In this document: in pieces, positions 46,256 to 57,117 of the stretch
How the letters are laid out: the number at the start of each line of letters is the position of its first letter
How positions within the stretch are numbered: the first letter of the stretch is position 1
Assembly (NCBI GenBank): GCA_949752795.1
Contig: OX457061.1
Location: forward strand, 32,678,425 to 32,742,424
Source of the DNA: Hyperoodon ampullatus
Taxonomy: Eukaryota; Chordata; Mammalia; Artiodactyla; Ziphiidae
DNA: 64,000 bases
Direction: 5' to 3'
Translations under genes and position numbers: made by a program
The notes under the pieces: generated by a model
What the model was told of the DNA's origin: nothing
The model's database searches: none
The model's input: the letters and a program-made list of their open reading frames with translations, nothing else

Positions 46256-47520
46256 TTGTTACAGATTGAACTGTGCCCCTCCAAAAGATTTAATTAGTTA
46301 AATTAAGTCATACTGGAGTAGGGTGGGTCCTTAATCCAATATGACTGGTAGGAAATAATAAGAAATATACCTATTGGTCTCTGCCCCTGGTTCTTGCTAA
46401 TATTTGGTCTTTGACCTTGGTTCCTGACACAGGGCCCTCCAAAACTCTTATAATTTCCTGAGTGATAGCAGTACCTGGCACAGAACTCCTAACCCCCTGG
46501 AATTTCCTGAGCAATAGGAATGTCTTTTGTTGTAATGAGGGGACTCTTGGTGGGCTCCTGGATGGGGGCTGGTCGCCAGAGAGACTAAGCCATGATTAGA
46601 AGGCTGTAACTTTCAGCCCAACCCCCCATTCTTCAGAGAAGAGAGAGAGGCTAGAAATTGAGGTAAATAATTGATCACCCCTGCATGATGAAGCCTCCAT
46701 AAAAATCCCCAAAGTACAGATTTTGGAAAGCTTCTGGGTTGGTGAATGTATCCACGTGCCAGCAGGGTGGGGCACCCCAACTCCACAGGGACACAAACTC
46801 CTGCACTTGGGACCCTTCCAGATCTCGCCCTATATATCTTTTCATCTGGTTGGTCATCAGTATCCTTTATCATATCGTTTATCATATAATAAGCTAGTAA
46901 ACATGTTTCCCTGAGTTCTGTGAACTGTTCTAGCAAATGATCAAACCCAAGGAGGGGGTCGTGGAAACCCCAGTTTATAGCTGCTCAGTCTGAAGTACAG
47001 GTGACAAGTTGGGACTTGCAGTTGGCACCTGAAGTGGGGGCAGTCTGGTGGGACTGAGCCTTTGTGTGATCAGGTGCTAACTCCAGGTAGTGTCAGAACT
47101 GAACTGAACGGCAGGACACCCAGCTGGTGTCTGCAGAGAACTGGGGAATTACTTGGTGTGGGAAAAAAGCTCACACATTTGGTGATCGGAAGTAAATATT
47201 AAGAGCAGTAATTGAGTGGTGAGTAGAGGAGAAACAATAGAGTTTTTCCTATTCTACTGGTGTCCTTATAAGAAGAGACACACAAGGACAGACATACAAG
47301 AGTTGAACGTCACATGACGATGGAGGCAGAGACTGAGGTGGTGCAGCAAGCCAAGGGATGCCAATGATCGCCAGCAAACCACCAGAAGCTAGGAAGAGGC
47401 CACAAAGAACTCACTGTGACAGGTGTCAGAGAGAGCACTGCCCTACCAACACCTTAATTTTGGACTTCTAGCCCCCAGAACTGTGAGACAATAAGTTCCG
47501 ATTGTTTTAAGCCACTCAGT
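46256..47520 (+). mobile_element. MLT1-type LTR split by a 906-bp insertion
   Basis: The left part 46256-46349 ('ttgaactgtgcccctccaaa', 'ccttaatccaatatgactgg') and right part 47256-47520 ('tggtgtccttataagaagag', 'ggacttctagcccccagaac', 'gttttaagccactcagttca') join into one MaLR/MLT1 LTR in sense when the insert is removed. Confidence 0.75.
46350..47255 (+). mobile_element. 906-bp insertion with 6-bp direct duplication, family unassigned
   Basis: ACTGGT occurs at 46344-46349 and again at 47256-47261, exactly where MLT1 has one copy. The insert contains 'gatgaagcctccataaaaat', 'ataataagctagtaaacatg', 'caaggagggggtcgtggaaa' and 'cacccagctggtgtctgcag'. These phrases are common to an old, dispersed LTR-like mammalian repeat with a polyadenylation-like AATAAG. 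Its ends are not TG...CA at the duplication. Several overlapping ORFs at 46596-46936 are not genes. Confidence 0.65.
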
Positions 47521-48000
47521 TCATGGAGATTCAATTAAAAGGACTCTTCACAATCATGTAGGGAAGCATATAGGGACAGTACAGCACCCTGGGGTGAGAA
47601 GTAGGGGCCCTCTAGGCCTGAAGGGGCAAGGTGGGGAGCAGGTACCAGAACCTGGAAGGAGAGAGTCACCTGGAAGGTCAGGATACAGAAGCAATGACCT
47701 TGCATCAAGAGCACTGCCAACCACAAAGAGGAATACATGGCCTAACTTCACTCTCCTCCCTTAGTCCTATCTCCTGCTGGGACTCCCCAGGAAGCCAACT
47801 GTGTTAGCCCATACAGGGCAGCCCTCTTGGGGCCAATTGCTGGGTGAAAATGGGGTAAGAAGATGGGGGAGGGGAATGAAAACTATCTGGCACAATTACT
47901 GTAGCAGTACTATTTCGGATCTGTACTATTGATCTTCTTCATGTTTTTTTTTTTTTTTTAAAAAGCACTTATCAGTACCCCATATACTATAAATATTGAT
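47521..48000. other. intergenic DNA, nothing recognised
   Basis: No gene or repeat recognised; a poly(T) of about 15 lies at 47945-47959. Confidence 0.45.
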
Positions 48001-48002
48001 AA

Positions 48003-48160
48003 CTTTGATTTTTAGTTTATTATCTGTTTATCTATTATCCCACTAGAATACAGACTCCATGAGGGCAGGGACTTTGTTTCTTGTTGTATCCTCAGCACCT
48101 ATAACAGTTCCTGGCATGGAGAGAGTCTCAAAAACTATGTGATGAATGAATGAATTGGAG
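48003..48160 (+). repeat. L2 LINE 3'-end relic
   Basis: 'cccactagaatacagactcc', 'atgagggcagggactttgtt', 'cctcagcacctataacagtt' and 'gatgaatgaatgaattgg' are the classic L2 3' end in sense. Confidence 0.85.
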
Positions 48161-48685
48161 TGTGGCATTTTTACCCTGGTGTTTTCTAAGTCAGCAGCTG
48201 CTGCATCTCTGCTTGCTCATCTTCCTCCCTGAAATCACTTGACTGATTTCCAAAAATGCAAGCAAAATTCCCTGGCTTGTTACCAAGTATTTGGAATCAA
48301 TGACTCCCTCCCATCTTTTTATCTTGGCCCAATAGCTCTTGAAGAAGCCCAAGACCTATCCTACAAGGCCTTGCTCATAAGCACCCTCATCTTGGTGGCC
48401 TTTGCATTGGGGGGTTGGAGGGGGTCCTATCATCTGTCACGTGAACAGTGGGACTCTTGGCAAATGCACCTACATCAGACGAGGAGGCATACAGGCTGTC
48501 CAACCTGTACTATTTAGCCAAGCAAATAAAAAGTAATAATTTCAGGTAGAGCCATGAAAAACTTTAAACCAGGGTACTGTTGTACTATCACATGGAGTTT
48601 TGTGGGGCTCAGATGGGATTATCCATGGAAAGTGCCTCAAATGGTGCCTTGCCTAAAGGGTTAATGTATGTTTATTATATATTGT
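48161..48685. other. intergenic DNA, no gene seen
   Basis: The 92-codon ORF at 48239-48517 has no recognised family and no exon signals. Nothing else is recognised. Confidence 0.4.
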
Positions 48686-48689
48686 TAAA

Positions 48690-49640
48690 GTTGTTGAAGA
48701 AGTCCTCTGTGAGGAAGTAAATTATGACTTGGACCCTGAATGATGAAAAGGAGATAGTCAATTAAAGATCTGGGAAGAGAGTTTCAAGCTGAAGTAACCT
48801 CAGCTGCAAAGGCCCAGAGACGAGAACCACCTTGGCCTGTTTGAGGGATGACGGTGAATGAGAGGGAGAGAGAAGGAAAGAGATGAGGCCAGAGGGCTTG
48901 GCAAGTATGAGATCATGTGAGCTCCCCAAGGCCAGGTAAAGAGTTTGAATTTTATTCTTAAGTATAATTAGGTATTAAGAATAGATGTGACATGATTTAT
49001 ATTTGAAAAAGACCACTCTGCTGGGGAGGTTGACAAAAGAGTAGAAGTGGAGAGACCAGTTGGGAGGCAGGGGAAAGATATTGATGCACTAGCTTAGGGT
49101 TGTAGAAGTAGAATTGAGAGAAATGGCTGAATTGGGGATATAACTTGGAGAATAAAGTTGATAGGACTTGATAATGGATTAGGTGTGGTGGTTGGCAGGG
49201 GTGGGAGGAAGAGAGGGAAGAGATTTAACAGGGATGATGACTAGATTTTTGGTCTGAGCACCTGGGTAGATGGTGATGCCATGAGCTAAGATGGGGGAAA
49301 ACTGGGAGAGGAGCAGGTTTCAGAGGGAGGGGAGGTCCAGAGGGACTCAATGGTTCTGTTTGGCCATGGTAAGTTTCAGAGGCTTACTATATTTCAAGTG
49401 AAGATATTGTGTAGGCAATTGGCTAACTCTATCTATAGCTAAGGGGAGAGGTCCAGGCTGGAGGTATTTCAAAACAAGGGGCAGGATGAGATCACCTGGT
49501 GACTAGCAGTAGATATACAGGAAGACAGAGGGTGGAAGGTTAGATACTGAATAACAATACAGGGAGATAAGTGCTGTGAATGGGGCAACACCGGGTTAGT
49601 GGAGAGGGAGGCTGATCAGCAAAGTTCCATGGAAGCATTA
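48690..49640 (-). repeat. L2-type LINE relic (antisense)
   Basis: 'gcaaaggcccagagacgaga', 'aaaaagaccactctgctggg', 'gagagaccagttgggaggca', 'gctaaggggagaggtccagg' appear in the same order as the copies at 55230 and 61430. Confidence 0.6.
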
Positions 49641-49764
49641 TATCCAAAGAAAACCAAACAGTGACATTTTATCAGTGAGAATGCTGGTCCAGAGAGGTAA
49701 TTTGCAATTAGTCACACAGCTAGTGACCTAACTGTAACTTTATACTTGAATTACTTTAAGTCAA

Positions 49765-50060
49765 ACCCTATTAAGAGGCAGCATAGCCAGGCACCTAGGA
49801 AGACAGGCTCTGGAGTCATTCTGCTTGGGTTCAAATTCTGGACCTGCCACTTACCAGGTGGGTGACTCCAGGTACATTACTCATCGTCTCTATACTTCAG
49901 TTTTCTTATCTGTAAATGGTCATACTATCTACTTAGGGACTGCTTACTATGTTCCTGGTACTAAGATTTTACATACATTATTCAACACCCACCTCCAATA
50001 ATCAATGAAGTTGAATGATATTATTATCCCCATCTTACTGATGAGAAACCGAAAGCATAT
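49765..50060. repeat. two MIR relics, + then -
   Basis: 49765-49935 is sense MIR ('caggctctggagtcattctg', 'gacctgccacttaccaggtg', 'cagttttcttatctgtaaat'). About 49940-50060 is antisense MIR ('ctatgttcctggtactaaga', 'tattattatccccatcttac'). Confidence 0.8.
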
Positions 50061-50064
50061 TTAT

Positions 50065-50610
50065 GCATTCACAAATATTTACCGTGCCTGCATTACATGT
50101 TTCTTCGTGCTGGGGTTACATCAGGAGATACAACAAAGTCCTTGCCTTTGTGCAGCTTATCTGTGATTTACTGAAAGGAGAAAGATGATAAACCTAATAA
50201 ATATGTATATTATATGGCAATTAGAAGATGATAAATGCTATAGGAAAAACACCAGGGTAATGGAGCTAGGAAAGTTGCTGTTTTAAGTCGGGTATCCAGG
50301 GTAGACCTCTCTGAGAAGGCGACATCTGAGCAAAGATTTGAAGGAGGTGAGAGAGCGAGCCACCCAGGTAGCTAGGGAAAGAAGACTCGGAGCGGAAACA
50401 GCAAGGGCGAAGGTAGGCTCTCAGGTGAGAGCGTTTGTCTAACATCCACCAACAACGCCTAGGGCCAGCCGTGAGAGTACGGTATGAAAGGAAGGGGCTG
50501 TGTATCCAGTTCTAAGAACTTTGACTTTTACTCTGGGTGAGATAAGGAACCACTGGACAGTTCTGCCCGGGGGAGTGATATAACTTGACCTTGTATTCAG
50601 GCTCAAGGTC
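50065..50610 (-). repeat. L2-type LINE relic (antisense), abuts the CpG island
   Basis: 'attcacaaatatttaccgtg', 'gagaaggcgacatctgagca', 'aagatttgaaggaggtgaga', 'actttgacttttactctggg' and 'gggggagtgatataacttga' read as the L2 3' end and body in antisense. It ends shortly before the RAD23B CpG island. Confidence 0.7.
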
Positions 50611-50964
50611 CATCAAGGCAGTCTAGCGCTGGAGTCAGTGCTCTCAGAATAAAAGAATCAGTCGCCAGCACAAGGACTCAGCCACACAGCAAGCGCCCTG
50701 CAAGCGCCGGCCCACTACTGTGGCTGTCACGATCCTTTCACTTAAACCCCGCCCCGACCTACCGCCCTCTAGTTTCCCAGCTCCAGGGCTCCGCATCCAC
50801 TCAGTCCGGTATCCACGTAGCGCTTCCCCGGCTACGGATTGCGCAACTCAGACAACCGGGCGGAGCCTGGACGTAGGCCGAGCAGCGGCGGGCTGAAGAA
50901 CGCCCTGGCAGCAGACGCACCATGGAAGCCCCGAGAACCCCCGAGACCGCCCACTGACTGCGCC

Positions 50965-50976
50965 TGCGCACGCGCA
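50965..50976 (+). promoter_or_regulatory. NRF1 site
   Basis: TGCGCACGCGCA matches the palindromic NRF1 consensus YGCGCAYGCGCR at every position. A related TGCGCCTGCGTA lies at 51049-51060 and a CTGCGCG at 51081-51087. Binding is inferred from the motif. Confidence 0.75.
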
Positions 50977-51010
50977 ATCCAGGACGCCGACCTTCCAAAA
51001 CGGTAATCCG

Positions 51011-51039
51011 CGCCGCCCCGCCCCAATTCCGGGGCGGAG
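51011..51039. promoter_or_regulatory. paired GC boxes (Sp/KLF sites)
   Basis: CCGCCCCGCCCC at about 51013-51024 and GGGGCGGAG at 51031-51039 are Sp/KLF-type GC boxes on opposite strands, just upstream of the likely start region. Confidence 0.6.
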
Positions 51040-51153
51040 TTCTTGGCTGCGCCTGCGTACAGCCTCGCCGCACCCTACGCCTGCGCGTTCAGCCAGCCCG
51101 ACCCCATCCCCCAGGTTTTTCGGGTGGGGGAGGGGGCGCGTCTCGGCGAGTCA

Positions 51154-51172
51154 CGATGATGGCGGCCACCAT
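51154..51172 (+). promoter_or_regulatory. YY1-type element near probable transcription start
   Basis: CGATGATGGCGGCCACCATC contains ATGGCGGC, the YY1 core, with a partly complementary CCACCATC on its right. YY1 sites of this form often lie just downstream of the start of TATA-less genes. Both binding and start-site position are inferred. Confidence 0.5.
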
Positions 51173-51357
51173 CCTGTGGTGAGGTAGCGGATTCTCTGCT
51201 GCTCTCGCAGAGCCCCTGGCGCTTCCTGCAGACTCAGTGGCTGGCGCCGGGCGCGTGAGGAAGCACGGTGGCCCGTGCTCGCGAGAAAGGCCGCAGTCGC
51301 GGAGGCAGCGGCGCGGCCCGGGGCCAGGGCTGGGGGAGAGGCCGCTCTTCAGGGCGA

Positions 51358-51363
51358 ATGTGA
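51358..51363 (+). promoter_or_regulatory. start-stop element (AUG-UGA) in RAD23B 5' leader
   Basis: The only ATG between about 51183 and the RAD23B start codon is at 51358-51360 and is followed at once by TGA. Its context is weak (C at -3, T at +4 on the stop). It lies 138 nt before the start codon. Confidence 0.6.
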
Positions 51364-51498
51364 CAAGCCCCCACCCCCACCGCTTTCCTCCCGAGTGCGC
51401 GAGGAGCGCGGGCGACCCCGGGGCCCCGCCAGGCCACAGACCCCGCCCAGCGGCCAGCACCCGGAGCAGGCCCGGCAGCGGAGCTGCGCGGCGGCACC

Positions 51499-51564
51499 AT
51501 GCTGGTCACCCTGAAGACCCTACAGCAGCAGACCTTCAAGATCGACATCGACCCAGACGAGACG
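51499..51564 (+). CDS. RAD23B: RAD23B coding exon 1 (first 22 codons)
   Basis: This exon starts the RAD23B protein. RAD23B pairs with XPC and centrin-2 to recognise helix-distorting DNA damage in global-genome nucleotide excision repair, in the nucleus. It also carries ubiquitinated proteins to the proteasome through its N-terminal ubiquitin-like domain and two UBA domains. The 22 codons read MLVTLKTLQQQT then FKIDIDPDET, the first beta-hairpin of the ubiquitin-like domain. The 'IDIDP' separates it from the paralogue RAD23A, which has an extra N-terminal insertion and 'RMEPDET'. The ATG has A at -3 and C at +4. The exon ends in phase 0 at 51564, followed by the consensus donor GTGAGT at 51565-51570. 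Human RAD23B, from memory, has Gln at residue 2 and Glu at residue 20; here they are Leu (CTG) and Asp. Exons 2 onward lie beyond the window. Confidence 0.96.
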
Positions 51565-54500
51565 GTGAGTGCGGCGGGAGCGCGGAGCCCGGCACCGGGC
51601 AGGGGAGGCGCGCGAGGCGCTCGCCGGGCCTGGGCTTGGGGCGGTGCGGCCGGGCCGTGTGCGGGGCCCCGGCCTCAGCTTCTAGAGGGTCCCGGCGGCG
51701 CGCCCGAGCTGGGAGACCTCCGGTACACCCTAGAGGGCCCGGCGAGCGGGGTCTTGGGCCCCGGGCGCTGGATGAGGCCTGCGGGCTCCGAGCGCGGGCA
51801 GGGCCCGGCGGCATGCGGCCCACCGGACCTTCAGAGTTGGCTGTGGGCTTTGTGGCAGGAGTAAGGGGAAGCAGTGGTCGGACACCGAAGCCCTGGTGGC
51901 AGATGGCGTGGAGTACACGCCCGCGGGGCACGGGAGGCCTCGGCCTGGGCGCTCTCGGCGGAGGGGCCAGAGGGGGATGGGAGGTCAGGACTGCCTCGGC
52001 GGTCTAGCCGGGCTCCCCGATGGTGGGTGCACGGGTTGGGGAGGGAGATGTCGGCGTCACCACTGTCCCTGAGTGGACCTGGTTAGGCGCTGAGGTCTAG
52101 GAAGCGCTAACTGGAGATAATGAGCCTTAAATAAAAAGTATCAGATTCCGTCTGCTGCACAGTGAGAGGCGAGTGGTGAGGGGTGGTGAAAATGCATTCT
52201 TTGCCCCCTTCGCCGCAGAATTGGTGACCCTTTTATTTGCCTATATCTTGAATCGTTTCGCTGCAGTTCTCCCACCACCCAACCCACACCCATGTGTAGA
52301 TTGCCCTTTGAGCCCTCTTTGGTGGTGAAGTTTGTTGGATTAGAGCCCTTCAAATCCAGGCTCAAACTTAACTCCAGATTAATGAGTTCCCTGTGTTAGA
52401 AGTCTTGAAGTTGTAGGAGTCGGAACTCTGCACCCAACCCCCAAATAATAGCCTTTCAGGGGAGAAAAAAAGAAAATAAAAACTTTGAATCTCTTCTGTA
52501 AACTCTTGAACACCTCAGAAGTTCACGTGTCAGATTCTCACGTCATCCTGTGTATTTGTGACTGCAAAAAGGCACTGTGTTGAAATCAGTACAACTTTTT
52601 GCCAAGATCTAAAAACGCCATTCAGTGTAAACTTCTTGTGTTCTGGAATTGTGATGCTGTACACCATTGAGATTGCCATGAGGCTGTATTTAAAGCAGCA
52701 ACTTTCAGCCCATCTATATTTTTTAAAATAGGTGATTCAATTTTGGTGGAGATCTGGAGCCTTAGTGTTAGTTAATTAAATAATCCTGAGCTCCCATGTG
52801 TGGCTCTAACTTATTTGCTATGTGCCTGTTTTGCAAAGATGTGAAGATTAAATATTATTTAATTGGTGGTCAGTAAATGTAATCGATTATTAATCACTCT
52901 GTACCTTTGAGTGAGGGTATAGTGTTATGTTTTACCTATATCATTTAATCTAAAGTTTTCTACACCTTTAATTATTTTAAAAAAGTAGTTCCCAACCTTT
53001 TTGGAATTGTGGTACTAAATGATTTTAGTTCAAGATATTTAATTATATGTGTAAATATGCTGTGTGGTAAATTCTTAAAGGTGCAGGAGATAGCAATTTT
53101 AGATGAGAAATTCAGTGTTCTCAGAAGTAATTGACAACACCCTGTGGATTGCTATTACTAACAGAAATCATATTCTTCCTGAGTATTCCTTTACTGCTTG
53201 GTGTATACTTAGAAGTTAAAGGATGAAACTTAATATGCAGCTATTTAATGTTTTCAGACAAAACTTTTCATAAAATGTTATTGACTTTGGATTTTTGTAG
53301 TGACAAGTGTTGGTACTGCAGGAACTTTACCAGCTTATATTCACAATTAATTCCAAGATTATTGAAACCTAAAGGATTTTTTTTTTGGTAAATATCTTGG
53401 ATTTATTGAAGTTACGCAGTGACTTTCTACAGCTCCACTGAATTATTTATGTTCTATAAAATTTGTATAGCTCTTTAGGCATTTTATGCATTCGTTATCT
53501 TAGAGCCAATATTGTATTTGTATAGATTCTTAACCATACTTGCTGTTTTCCAGTTTATTTCCAAGGGGATTTAAGTTATATGAAACATACTTCTAGAGGT
53601 ATATTTTCAGAAAGCTCAGTTGTTACAGAGAGTTGCTTCTTCAGCTTTTTGTTGCTATTTGTCCAAATATAATTTTGTTGCTGTTTATGTAAATATAAAA
53701 GCTAACATTGTTAGGCTGGGACAAGAAATGAAAACACTTAATCTGGATATACTGAAACATTTACATTAAAATGACTTGTGGGTTTTTACTTTAATGGACT
53801 TAAATTTTAAAAATGGGAAAATGTTAGAACTGTTTTAATTCCATCTTTATAGTGATTTTTAATTAAATATTTATTTTTGATACAGTATTTGAGAAAATTC
53901 TAGTAAGAAAAGAAGCAATGAAAATTACATAAATAGAGGGAGACTGTAAGTGTCCTGTTTGTAATTTGTGAAAACTAGATAACCAAGGATATTAGAAATA
54001 GATCTAAAATAAAGGGGAAAAATAGGATTTTATTGAGACCTCTAGGGAGATTCACATAAAATGAACAGATTTTGGTCTCTAAGACCTCTATTTTGGCCGC
54101 TCAGAGGTTTTATTTTTACCTAGAAGGAACTAAGAAACCTTAAGGAACTTAAGTAACTTGAGGTGGCCGGTATAGAAACTCTTGTGAGCTTGAGATGAGC
54201 AGGAGCGAAAATGAGTGAAAGGACTGAGAGATAAGAGGAATCATGGGAGTGAATCATTTGCTCAACAAGTAAATGTTCAGTGAGCTTTGACTGGCAGAAC
54301 TGGAGGAGTACAGGGACATGGGGGACATGGTCTGGGTCTTCTTGGGAGCCATACTGACATAGTCTTAGCTCTGTCAGTGGCTATAGAGTAGATGCACAAA
54401 GTAGAAAAAGCAAGAGGATTTGTTTTTAAGGTGTTTGTATTTGCTTTAGTGTTTGAATGTTGAAAGTCCTCCCCTGCCTTATTTTTAACAAGTGAAACTT

Positions 54501-55225
54501 TCTTAACATTCATTTGCCATTTTGTACCATTTACTTGACCATTACCATGCACTGCCTTTAGTGTTAACCATTACAAAACAGTGATTTTATTATTACAGTA
54601 ATAATTCATCTCCTCATAGAATAACTGGGGAAAAAACCAACAGTAAGTTTCAGGTGAGACTTTAAATGCATAAGCTGAAATGTGATTGTATTATATAAGT
54701 GACATCAAAGTTATGTGTATACATTGGAAGTTTTTGATAAGAGAATTGTGAAGATACAGTAGTTTTAATTTCTGTAGACAGTATATCTAATATGCTATGC
54801 AGTAATCTGCAAAGAATTAACCTCACTTTGTGGTATAATGGTGATTATGCTGTAAAATACTACTTGAGTACTAGTCTTGTACATGGGATTTACTAGCCAT
54901 CATTTATTAGCAAATTGTTCCCATTGTGGCTTATTGTATTTTAACAGTTGTGCTGAAGATAGTACCTTATTATGGAAGTTCCCTAGATTATTGAAACATT
55001 AAGTAGTAAACATATTAAAACACTATATCACAGAGCTAAAACTAACGTTTCTTGGCATATTGGTAAAACAAAATACTGTAGTACCTGGGAAACCTGGTAT
55101 GGTTTGTATCAGACCTTTGCTCTTTCTATACTTGGCACACAGTAGGCATTTAGTAAAGATCTTTTGAATGAATTAAATACATTTTTTGGTGAATTGCCAA
55201 GTCAGTGATCCCTCAATGTTTGCAT
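51565..55225 (+). other. RAD23B: RAD23B intron 1, first part
   Basis: Begins with the GTGAGT donor. The first 500 bp remain in the CpG island; after that it is AT-rich and mostly unique. No exon matching the next ubiquitin-like-domain stretch (a Lys/Glu-rich helix) was found by reading. A possible L2 or MIR end lies at about 55115-55180 ('cttggcacacagtaggcatt'). Confidence 0.8.
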
Positions 55226-55229
55226 GTTG

Positions 55230-56600
55230 ATTTATTTAATGTTTGTTGAATACTTACTAAAAATATCAGGTCTTGCTGTTATGGTGTGTACATTATAGTG
55301 GAATAAATTAGTCGAAAAGCAAATTTTAAAAAACAGATAGTGGTAAGAGTTATGTAGAGAATTGAAATAGGGTGAGGTAATTTGATAGTGCATGACTGGG
55401 TGGCTACTTTTAAATTGGTCACAGAAGGCCTTTCTAAATAAGGTGACATTTAAACTGAGATCTGAATAGTAAGCACTCAGAGATGGGGAGAGTGTTTTCT
55501 GTAGGGAAAGACCTTTAAGAGTGTGTTTTGGGAATCAAAAAAGGCCTGTATTGTTGATCTAGTAGTTGAAGGAGAAGAGAGGTAAGGGATTAGAGTTAGG
55601 CAAGGGGCCAGGGCCTGTAGGGCTTTGTAATAAACTGAAGGTTTTCAATGTAAAATAGGAGGCCTTTGGGGGCTTTTAAGCAGAGGAGAAAAATTATTTC
55701 TTGTATGATTTGAAAAGGTTACTTTGACTGCTGTATGGAGAATAGATAGTAAGAAGACCATTTAGAAGGCTTGCACAACAGTCTTAAGGGGTCAAGGCTT
55801 TGACCAGGGAAGTAGGAGTGGAGATACAAAGAGAGGTGGAGGGATTTGAGATATGGTTGGGAGGATAGAGTTGAGAGAATTTTTTGATGCGTTGGAGTGG
55901 GGAAAATTGAGAAATCAAAGATTAAACATAGGTTTTGGTTGTATAACTTGTGTGAATACTTGTGTTCTTTCCTGAGCTGTGGAGGGATGGGAGAGGGGCA
56001 GGTTTAGGGGTTGGGGTGGAAACTCAAGACTTAAGTTTAAGATGCCTATTAAACATTCAGGTGGAAATGACAAGGAGATTGGCTATGAATTTCCGTCCCA
56101 AAGGGGAATTTGGGCTGGAGTTGGAGACATGACAATAAGCAGCATGTATGTTTGACCTCGGTCCATTGGACTGGATGAGATCATCTTGCCACAGTCTTTT
56201 TCAGTGCCCATTCCTTGCAAAATTGAGTCCAAGTGGCTAGATTATCCCTTATGTGTAATTAACTTCTCTGCTACTGGAATTGAGGAACCCTGGTGAGAAT
56301 GTAGTGGGAAGGGGCTTAGGGCTGAAGCCTGGGATGCTATAACATGTGGAGATAGAGTACTGAAGAGGTCAGTTAAGGAGCAACCTTTGAGGTAGGAAGA
56401 ATCCAAGAGAAGAAAAAAGTTTCAAAGACGAGGAAAAGGTCAAATGTATCTACTGCTTGAGAAATCAAAAGTAAGATAAAAACAGGAAACATGACTTTTG
56501 GTTTTGGCAACTTGGAGGTCATTAGTTACCCTAATGAGTAGTCTCCATGGAGTGTTAGGGCCAGAATTTAGTGGATTGAGGAATGAATGGGAAACATGTG
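55230..56600 (-). repeat. L2-type LINE relic (antisense) in RAD23B intron 1
   Basis: Starts at an antisense L2 3' end ('ttgttgaatacttactaaaa'), then 'aaggtgacatttaaactgag', 'gaaaaggttactttgactgc', 'gatgcctattaaacattcag' and 'aacttggaggtcattagtta'. It is the longest of these copies in the window. Confidence 0.65.
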
Positions 56601-56650
56601 AAAATGATCACAATAATTCTGAGCGTCACAGCCTATGGTAGGCATCGTTT

Positions 56651-56652
<2 letters not shown>

Positions 56653-56681
<29 letters not shown>

Positions 56682-56682
56682 C
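56653..56682. repeat. (AC)n microsatellite, about 14 units
   Basis: Pure CA dinucleotide run followed by CCCC. It is a likely length-variable marker within RAD23B intron 1. Confidence 0.95.
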
Positions 56683-57115
56683 CCAGAATTGTGGAAAAAT
56701 ATGTAATAGTATATGTTTTAAAAAGAAGAAATGGAGACCAGCATGATTAGTAACTTGCCTGGGGTCATACAGCAATGGCCTTGGTAGTTTCACTGTCTGT
56801 GAATGATGTTCTTGCCCATACTCTGACCTTCTGTTCCTTAATCGCTCGTCCAGTGATCTTTCCTTCTACTCTACCTCAGTTATTCAGACTCATGACTGGT
56901 AACTAGCTCTTATCACAACCATAACTGTAGCTCTTCCCCCCATCCACAGTAATCTGTTTTTAGTATCCCACTTTAACTTCCCTCTGATGCCAATGCTAGT
57001 GAGACTTACGGTCTATTCGATCCATACTCCTTTTCACTGGCCCTCCCCTCGTGTTATTGCTTCCACTTTTGCCCAGCTAAAATAGAGTCAGTGACTATAA
57101 TCACTCCCTTGCAAG
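56683..57115. other. RAD23B intron 1, nothing recognised
   Basis: Unique-looking intronic sequence with no gene or clear repeat. Confidence 0.45.
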
Positions 57116-57117
57116 GG

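Larger units (their letters stand above)
50690..52080 (+). promoter_or_regulatory. RAD23B CpG-island promoter
   Basis: A GC-rich, CpG-dense block, in contrast to the AT-rich flanks. It has no TATA box at a likely start region and carries NRF1, GC-box and YY1-type elements upstream of or around the probable transcription start (about 51150-51200, by analogy with a 5' leader of about 300 nt in human RAD23B). This is the architecture of broadly expressed housekeeping genes. The many long ORFs on both strands across it (for example the 256-codon one at 51237-52007) are a product of high GC. Confidence 0.9.

Noticed and set aside
48239..48517. 92-codon ORF upstream of RAD23B
   Set aside because: No recognisable family, no CpG island or splice sites nearby.
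51536..51931. 131-codon minus-strand ORF in the CpG island
   Set aside because: Same GC artefact; no independent sign of an antisense coding gene.
51237..52007. 256-codon ORF across the RAD23B leader, exon 1 and intron 1
   Set aside because: Runs out of frame with RAD23B through the splice donor in a CpG island where stop codons are rare; Arg/Gly/Ala/Pro-rich translation is a GC artefact.
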